Under the pieces are notes generated by a model, which did no database searches, was not told the DNA's origin, and saw only the letters and a program-made list of their open reading frames with translations. A stretch of 64,000 nt of DNA from Filobasidium wieringae (lineage: Eukaryota > Basidiomycota > Tremellomycetes > Filobasidiales > Filobasidiaceae): the NCBI GenBank assembly GCA_001600055.1, contig BCIV01000022.1, forward strand, positions 93,739-157,738, given 5' to 3'. This document shows, piece after piece, positions 56,538 to 64,000 of the stretch. The first letter of the stretch is position 1. The number at the start of each line of letters is the position of its first letter. Both the position numbers and the translations under genes were made by a program.

Positions 56538-58027
56538 ATGAGATCAACTACCGTCCTCCAGCGTGTAGCGACAGCTGTAGGGTCGAGACCTCAGAGCTTT
56601 CGAACTCCAGGTCAGCTGACAGCTCCATTCCCCGATGGGCTCCTGGCAGATTTCGAAACGATGTGTAAGTTTCAAGGATGACATCTGTGCATACCGATAT
56701 AGCTCTGACCTATTCGATGCAGGTCGTCAGTCCACATCATCGGCTGACTATCCTGCTGCACTCAGACTCGAGGGCCAGGTGCCGGTTTACAAAAGCAGTG
56801 ATCTCGAAACCAGGAGTCGCAGTGTAATGTCCCGTCGAGACATCATGGACGAGTTGTATCGATGCCTACACTCCGGCCCGGGAGTATACGTAGTAGAAGG
56901 CTGTTTCAAGGATCATCACCTTCTTGACCAAGTGGACGCAGCGTTCAGCCGGATCATCAACCGAGAACGAGGTACTACCAGAGGAGACCATTTCGCACCC
57001 GATGGCAAGAACGATAGGATTTGGAACTCTTTCCAGAAACATGCTCTGGAAGATCCTAGATCTTTCATCGACTACTACTCGAGTGAAACACTGTGAGTAG
57101 GGCTAGCAAAGGGATATTCAGGCGTGCAGGGTGAATCGAAATTTGAGACAGGGCGCTTGCTGCCGAAGCCTGGGTAGGGCCCGGTTATCAAATGACGACC
57201 CAGGTCAACATCGTCAAGCCAGGCGGGATGGCACAAGCGCCTCATCGGGACTACCGTAAGTTGCACCAATCCACCCTGTGCGTGACGTCAAAAAGTAAAA
57301 CACCATTCGACATCTCGATAGATCTTGGTTTCCAATCGGAGGAGACGGCCGCTCGCTTCCCAATCCCTTCCCAGATTGCAACTCAGTTTCTCACTCTGCA
57401 AGCTGCTGTAGCTCATACCGATATGCCGATTGAATCTGGACCTACGATGCTTCTACCGTACTCGCAGCAGTTCGAATATGGGTACCTGGCTTATCGTCGC
57501 CCGGAATTCCGCGAGATGTTTCTGCGATCGTTCGTTCAGCTTGAACTCAAACGGGGTGATGGGTTGTTCTTCAATCCGGCATTGTTCCATGCTGCAGGTA
57601 ACAATACTACGGAAAACCATAGCCGATCTGCGAATCTGCTTCAGATCTCCGCGCCTTGGGGTAAACCGATGGAACATGTGGATCGCACCAGGATATTGCT
57701 GAATACCTGGACGGAACTAGAATTACTCTTCAAGGACGAACTGGAGAATATTGGATCTCCGAAGATACAGGCTGTGGTCTCTGCCATCACGGATGACTAC
57801 TCCTTTCCGACCAACTTGGACAAGGACCCTCCGTCTTCTAGCGGTGTGAGTATAGTCACCGCGTAGTTCTCCTTGCCATGACGACTGAACATCCTCCTAT
57901 CTCGACAAACCAGCATTGTCCAGCAACGCAGAAAGATCTCGTGCTGATGGCCTTGGTAGAGAAATGGGGTTTCAATCGACTCACAGCCGCACTCGTAGAA
58001 GCTGACAACAAACGTCTCGCCGACTAG
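56538..58027 (+). CDS. PhyH-like Fe(II)/2-oxoglutarate dioxygenase
   Basis: Five exons: 56538-56664, 56723-57092, 57152-57255, 57322-57845, 57914-58027; 412 aa. The metal triad is seen as H-x-D near 197-199 (APHRDYH) and a distal His near 290 (NPALFHAAG). SGPTMLLP and the Arg in NHSRSANLLQ (2-oxoglutarate binding) fit the phytanoyl-CoA dioxygenase superfamily. Without the last splice the frame would stop at 57866; splicing adds 38 residues. The enzyme probably hydroxylates a small substrate; which one is not evident. Sharing a promoter with MIOX suggests it modifies a cyclitol or a co-metabolised compound. Confidence 0.82.
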
Positions 58028-60792
58028 GCGAAAATGTCCAGGCGTTTCCAGTCATCGGTACAGAAGAGACCGATCAATAGGATTCCGGTGTGAGGACCAG
58101 ATCTTCTGTGAGGAGAGCCTCTCACGGTGCAGGTGCTTGATGTCAGTTAGCCAGCTAGCAACAGTAGCCAGACGACGATGTATATGTATACGCAAACGAT
58201 GTTGGGCGAATTCGACTGGAGCCAAACCGTGGACCTCTCGTTGAGCATCGTCCCACCTCGCCTGGTCGGTGTCACGTCAGAAGCTTCAGAAGTATTATCA
58301 TTTTATTTCGTCACAACATTGTATGGGCATCACAGACTCACTCGACATAGGCGGGATCACTGGCTGATGATAGATACGTTTCAGAGCGTAAAGACCGATG
58401 CGGGAAACTCTGCTTGATATCGTGGTTCCTAGCCATCGTGCTTGTAAAGTCTATCGTTGACCTAATCACCCATGACGGACGGTTCGGTAAGGCTCTTACC
58501 TGAGCCCTTATGGACAATCCAGGCAAGTTTCTGGATATCTGTCCCTCCTCGAGGGGACCGGAAGGAATGACAATTGACCTCTGATATCCTCTCAGTACAG
58601 ATAACCCCCATTGCGCTCCATTTCGCCATGCTGTAATCAGTAGTCGTTGCGATCAGTACATGAGGATGAACAACACCAGAACCAAAGCCGATCTTCGAGC
58701 TTCTCGACTTCCTGCAAAGTCTCGGTGTCCCCTTAGTCACGAACTTGAGAGCCTGAACCATTCTACATCGGACGAGCAATGGAGGTTCCACAAGGGTTCC
58801 TCGGTTTCCAATTTTCTTTTCCTCCTCCTTCTTCTCCTTCTTCTTGGATGAATCAATTTTCGATTCATCAAACAGTCCAACTCCCGATCGGGAACCACTC
58901 ATCTACGACTCCCGTCATTCCCCACTTCAACGACCGAAACGAAATTAGCGGACAACAACTTCAGGTCATCTGAACGAATCACCCAGGATCATATCTGATA
59001 GCCTTGATCCACAACGGTTTCACACATCGTAGGAACACGTCCATCGTCGTCCTATCGAACAATACATACCGTACACTAATGAGCAATGATAGAAACATCG
59101 ACAACCGTTTCATTTCGATCAAGCCGACGGGAAGAGGATCATGTATTGCTCCGGAGGTGAAGAGCTGGAGCGTATTCACGAAGCTGGAGTGATCTTGAGT
59201 CCTAAGCAGAGGATATATGGCTGAGGGGACGTCGGACATCTGAGGAACGTTAGGGTTGTGTTCAGGATGAGATCAAACAAGGTATGTGATCGCTTTCTCT
59301 CGAACATCTCTTGGACATGTCGTTGATCGCGTCGTGTCCCACAGACCTTTCCCTCAATTGAGGATGATCTAACTTGTTCTCGATTATGAGGTCCGATAGT
59401 CGACTCTTGGTACAACGACGGTGTCACCGCGCCAATATCAAACCCGACACAGAACACCTCCAGATAGAGATATCCCGTAACATATCTGCGCTGGACTGGA
59501 TCAAAGCAAGATTCAATGGAACCGTTAATCCATCGGTCTGTGTCCGAACCAGTATCGATTAAACCGTGGTAGCAGCAACAGTTCAAGCTTTGGCAGTGGG
59601 GGTACGACTGCATCTGCGGCCGTAGCATTCGCTTTCGCAATGATTCAAGGCACACCATTCTCCTGAGACCTGTCATGAAGCCGATCGATGCCCTAACAGA
59701 GTCATGTAATGAACGTAAGAATCGATCGATCTCACCCGCTTGTACGATCGAATCGCAACGATGGAATCTGTAAAAGAAAAGTCAAGCATAGCAGAAGCCT
59801 TTGACTCTTGCTCACATACGCGTATATGAAATTCCTCAAACCGTGGAAATCAAGTGTACCAGCAGCAACGGTCAAGGGAGAGGCAGGTGACCGATAAATT
59901 GACCGGCTAGCGTCCTCTTGCAACCCCAGATGTGAGAATGGATGTGCTTTGTCAGCAAAAACCCTAATATACCCGCATCTAATCGGTAAACCAAGATCTT
60001 ACCGGTAAATAAGTCCGTCGGGGCCGCTTGGCATCGAAAGGGGGAGATCGTATACCGGATGATGATCATATATTTCGCTTCCGAATCGCTGAGCGATGTC
60101 AAGACAAATGGAAGGAACTTTCAATCGAACGCCGGTATTGGTTCTTTGCATCTATGCAGTCATTCCATGTGCCTCGGACGGGATTGAGAAAACGCTCCTC
60201 TACGATCTGACGTACCGTGAGTCTCAAGGTCTCAAGGCGCTCAAGGAAGCGGCGATGATTCGCTTCCCAAATGGGGCCTGGTCCGATCTACGCACTTCAG
60301 ACTCGTTGGAATCACTTAAGGTTGCACCGGGAGTTGCAGATGGCATAGACTGACCATCGGTCACGGCAGCAGGCAGTCAGTGGCGCACGGACTAATTGAA
60401 CGGCTTCTGCGAGAGCCTCCGACCCGACGCGGTACGATCGACCGGAAGCTTTCAGTGGCGCGGATCTGCACATGTTCGGAAGAATTATCATCTGAAGACT
60501 TCCCGACGTGAGCTGAGAGACTTTGGCTACCCGAAACTTGGCCTTCCTCGAATGAGATCCATTGCATCTCCGTATGTACTTTACGTGGGAGCCTTCCCCG
60601 GAATCATTGAGCTATAGTTCAAAGTTTCCCTTCACGCACTTGTTGAATTCCGTGTCGCCATGGAGATCGCGAAAATTGGCAAACGTGATGATTTACCAAG
60701 TTGTCTATAAGACGGGTCGTGCATACTTCGAACGGGAGAGCGAGTGTAGTACTTCTAATCACAAACCAATCATATCCACAAAATACCGAACA
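58028..60792. other. 2.8 kb without a supported gene
   Basis: ORFs up to 166 codons on the minus strand (59176-59676, 58462-58902) and shorter plus-strand frames. A plus-strand end at about 59571-59667 has a Ser/Gly stretch followed by an Ala/Phe-rich tail, resembling a GPI-anchor signal, but I could not build exons before it. Confidence 0.4.
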
Positions 60793-62091
60793 ATGTTTGC
60801 CCACCTGAACATCGCGGTTTTCACCTTGATTTTCTCCTGGCTGGCGTTGACCCCTGTCATTGCTGCCGGAGACGCTTGTAAATGTCTCAGTAGTCTCAGC
60901 ATCTCAGAGTTTACCTCACAGTTCGGCGTAAGCACTCTCGATGCGGTGTGCTTCGATCCCAAGCTAATCCAGATGCCGCCGATATAGTATGGCACGAATG
61001 GAGATGCAAACATCCCTGCCAAGATCCTTTACGATCAAGCGGGTACATCAGTCTATTGCAACCTTACCACTCGGATGAAGCTGACGCCCATATCTTGATA
61101 CTATATAGCATGTAGTGGAATCAATCTTCATGCCAAGCTGAAACAGTTGGTTGGCAAGAATTACCAGAATGTTGGGAACGGCCAAACAGGTTGTCTGATG
61201 TGAGTTTTGCGTCTCACTAACGGACATTGGCGGTCTCACAAGTACTCATCGGACTCGGTCTGACTTGCAGTGGAAACAACGGGGGCAGCGATAAAGCCTC
61301 TTTTGTCGGTCCGACCACATCACAATCTGGTCTAGTCAGCTACAACAATGGGACCAACTCATGCGCCATCAGTGGTAAAGAGCTATGTGCGATCTCAAAC
61401 GGAGTCTGTCAGTTCAATTTACTTACTTATGACATGATGCTTTCACCTCTAACAAAAAAGTCCTTATATGCCATCCCTTACAGTTGCGGTAGAATTCAGC
61501 GCAGACGGTTGTGACGATACGAAAAACAACGCAAAATTCACGCAAAGCCCTACCTTCGCATGCCTCGCGCCACCTACTGTGTCCAAAAGCGCTTCCTTGA
61601 AGCGTAGGCTACAAGCTATATCTGAGCCGGCTCCACCGAGGAACATGAGATGCCAATCGGGTTATCAACCATGCAGATCTTCTGCTCGGCAATGGAAATG
61701 TATGCCAACCGATGAAATTGACTCTTGTGGTGGATGTGAGTGAGGGTCGTCTCGAGATCATATCATCAATATGACTGATCGAAGTATTACCAAGGCTTCG
61801 GGACGTCAGAGTCAGTCGACTGCACCGAGCTTCCCCACGTTTCCGGTGTACAATGTATGAACAAGAAATGCCTTGGTAAGCGTCTTTTCGGTTCGACGCT
61901 CCTGATCCAGCTTAACGGTCTGAACCTTCCCCTCAGTTACGAAGTGTCGTCGTGGCTTCCTTCTCCTCGACAACGCTTGTGTCAAGCCATCTGCTACCAC
62001 AGATAATCAGCAATCTACATATCTGCAAACTTCGATCAACAGTCAAGCTAAACAAAACGTCACTGCAGGATCGAGCAAGACCACGAGATGA
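60793..62091 (+). CDS. secreted Cys-rich protein with CPL1-like C-terminal domain
   Basis: Seven exons: 60793-60927, 60988-61042, 61109-61199, 61271-61407, 61484-61735, 61795-61875, 61937-62091; 301 aa. A clear signal peptide (about 24 residues ending VIAA-GDA) precedes a middle part with paired cysteines. The C-terminal domain has the pattern C-x3-Y-x2-C...KCMPTD-x4-CGGC...DCTELP...VQC-x4-C...CRRGF-x5-C, as in CPL1-like proteins of Tremellomycetes and other basidiomycetes. CPL1 of Cryptococcus is a secreted protein linked to capsule and host interaction; other members are many and mostly uncharacterised. A short Ser/Thr/Gln-rich tail ends the protein. Extracellular; function unknown. All six joins keep phase. 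Confidence 0.85.
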
Positions 62092-63437
62092 TATCATCAT
62101 CAAAGGCATCCTTTTTGGGCATAATGGGTTTCATGATATATCGCAATTTTGTAGACGTCTTAATAGCTTCATAATCGATTTGGGTTTCTCTACTACTCGA
62201 ACTCATCCTACTAGAGCAATCGTGTATTATAACATAACATAGATCTTCACGAGGTACGCATACCGATAGGAGTTACAGTGATTGATGAGATTTCCGATTC
62301 CTGACGCCGCCGTCCAACTTCGGATCCCAGATACTGAGTCTCCCGATACACATTCGCACCAGGGCGAGTCGCGACCTCGCCAAGCATGAGGAATCCGAAA
62401 TTCTTCAGGCAACACGACTCAGCATTTCGCATAGCCGAGCAAAACCGGGAGAGACAGTCTCGGCCTGGACAACGTGTAGGTAAAAGGAGGTTGCGGTCAA
62501 GCGATCAACACGTATCATATGTGCCTGGAGCCGTCTATCTGCAAGTCCTGGCCGCTCCCGCCTGTTCGGATTTTATTCTAAAACGTCATAAAAGAACGTC
62601 TCTACACGTAATAAACTCTTGCTATCCATCAAAGGAGCAGTAGCTGTGGCAGCAACTGATACTGCAAGACACGGCTGCGCTTACTACTGTTTCAGCGTAT
62701 TATGATCATCCACGTGCGGAAGATCCGCCCGGATGCAATTGGCTCCGCAGATCTGTAACGGGTCAACAACACATCCATGGGGAAATATCGTCGTGGTCCA
62801 TCCGATGACCAGAACTTCCGGTCAACTGACTGGAAACTGTCTTGATATGCCTCAGGTGTGATTATCGTAATCCGTCGCCTTCGGACCGAAAGAATCAGCT
62901 TCTGACACACGATGCTGATCTGTGACCAATAAGGTCAACTGTGAGACGCTTGTACGTCGTCATCCAGTGCATCTAGCGGTATCATATCTCATTGGTGGAG
63001 TGATCGAAACCCTGAATTCGATGGCAAAGCCAAGCGCTGCTTCGAACGTTACGAAAGCATCAGCTGCTACACAGTCATTTTTATGGTTGGACGCTTCCGG
63101 GAAGCGACTTTCACAAGGATGTTTTCAGAAGGTTTAGCACCTCATCAGCAGTCCCGCTCTTGTCGCTAGGTCAAGTCGCACGAGACTTGCCTCATTTTCA
63201 GGTATAAATACAGCGAGGGAAACCTCGATACACATAGCAAAGACCACAAGCAACATCTTTGCCACCAGCCAAACCATAAAGCTATCTATATTTAAGCGAA
63301 CGTTCCACTCCCGAATTCGAATTACTTAGCTTGTCAGGGATCGTAGTGGTAAGTGAGAGACAATCTAGCTTTGCGTCTTCCAACGCAATAATTCGACTGA
63401 TAGGTGTTGCGTTGATTGGTTTACGCTAGAACTGAAC
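62092..63437. other. intergenic, no supported gene
   Basis: Short ORFs only. A TATAAATA box at 63203-63210 may belong to the gene that follows. Confidence 0.45.
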
Positions 63438-63848
63438 ATGTCAATGCAACCTTTGAAGTTCAAAGATACCCTACACTACCACCATCATGGGGTAAAATCT
63501 CTAGGTCACGATTGGGCAATGAACGATGCTCGAGTGCAAATAATCTCACCCTTTGCCAGGTTCATGGCCAGTATGAACGACACATCCAACGTGCAGTTCC
63601 AGGAAATCAACTTACCTGGGAACGGTGGCAACATGGCCAGATTCGGCTCACTCGATATCCTATCAGTTCCGGATCCGCGTACCCACACCAAGAACTCCGG
63701 GGCTAGATCTTGGGACTTTTGGGCTACCGTCAATTACGAGATCACCATGTACAGCTTCCCGACTAGCCAAGGCGGGCCGCAGGGTCCAGTCTCAACGATC
63801 GCCGATAACTTGGCGAGTATGAGCGTCGTACCGGTCAAGGAAATTTAA
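63438..63848 (+). CDS. unrecognised ORF, possibly the last exon of a gene
   Basis: A 136-codon frame ending at 63848. The TATAAATA at 63203 and several CTAG/CAG acceptors around 63400-63435 suggest a spliced gene whose first exon lies at about 63240-63350. No family is recognised: the composition is that of a globular protein with no membrane segment. A second open frame (63416-63706) overlaps it and cannot be excluded. Confidence 0.35.
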   Translation: MSMQPLKFKDTLHYHHHGVKSLGHDWAMNDARVQIISPFARFMASMNDTSNVQFQEINLPGNGGNMARFGSLDILSVPDPRTHTKNSGARSWDFWATVNYEITMYSFPTSQGGPQGPVSTIADNLASMSVVPVKEI

Positions 63849-64000
63849 AAACTTCGAGTTCGTTGTGGCCTCTTAGGGGTTAGAACGTGGTGTAGTACAG
63901 TAGAGAGTGTCTAGTTACAAGGTGTATTCGATTCCAAGCTATCCAAACGAGTTGTGCACCTTGTACACCACTTCCTCCTGTTTCCTCACGCTTCAAAGTG

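Noticed and set aside
58462..58902. 146-codon minus-strand ORF with a Lys/Glu run
   Set aside because: The run comes from a TTCTTC simple repeat on the plus strand; the rest is unlike any known protein.
59176..59676. 166-codon minus-strand ORF
   Set aside because: Competes with plus-strand frames of equal quality and shows no domain; not enough to call a gene.
1..64000. CRISPR arrays, bacterial operons, riboswitches, insertion sequences or viral genes
   Set aside because: No repeat-spacer pattern, ribosome-binding sites, transposase or viral protein was seen; the spliced genes are fungal.

Overview
The window is nuclear DNA of a fungus, most probably a basidiomycete yeast of the Cryptococcus/Tremella kind (Tremellomycetes). 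Almost every recognisable gene is broken by many short introns (about 45-75 nt, mostly GTRAGT...YAG). Spliced products match fungal families, and one secreted protein carries a C-terminal cysteine-rich domain like that of cryptococcal CPL1. The species cannot be named from sequence alone. Exon joins were worked out by hand from splice signals, reading phase and family resemblance; no transcript data were available.

Left part (1-30 kb): an OXLD1-like gene (1.8-3.2 kb), a condensation-fold acyltransferase (6.0-7.6 kb), a Gfo/Idh/MocA oxidoreductase (8.0-9.3 kb), a tRNA-Phe with intron (10.3 kb), a DHA1-type MFS exporter (13.6-15.4 kb), an alpha/beta hydrolase (16.8-17.9 kb), a quercetinase-like bicupin (18.7-20.1 kb), a zinc-type alcohol dehydrogenase homologue (20.8-22.0 kb), a large unrecognised protein (23.9-25.5 kb) and a secreted amidase (27.4-29.9 kb). 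Between them lie long stretches with no convincing gene.

Middle and right part (31-58 kb): a dense, apparently co-regulated block. It holds two fungal transcription factors (31.0-33.9 and 45.3-48.2 kb), a secreted type-B carboxylesterase (34.8-37.1 kb), three related Gfo/Idh/MocA dehydrogenases (37.6-43.4 kb), a 3-dehydroshikimate-dehydratase/IolE-like TIM barrel (44.0-45.1 kb), an MFS sugar/polyol transporter (48.6-51.1 kb), a flavocytochrome b2-like dehydrogenase (51.5-54.1 kb), a myo-inositol oxygenase (55.0-56.1 kb) and a PhyH-like dioxygenase (56.5-58.0 kb). Three gene pairs are divergent from shared promoters. A 15-bp element of the form CGG-N9-CGG beginning CGGACGAA recurs in three of these intergenic regions, with degenerate copies in others. 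I read this as a cyclic-polyol (inositol or a related carbocycle) uptake and catabolism cluster. The MIOX assignment is firm; the pathway of the dehydrogenases and TIM barrel is inference.

Right end (58-64 kb): mostly ORF noise, a CPL1-like secreted protein (60.8-62.1 kb) and an unrecognised ORF (63.4-63.8 kb). Notable oddities are a TF whose zinc cluster looks damaged, two GC-AG introns, very small exons (13 and 14 nt), and a 60-bp direct repeat ending in a near-perfect palindrome just downstream of the flavocytochrome gene.
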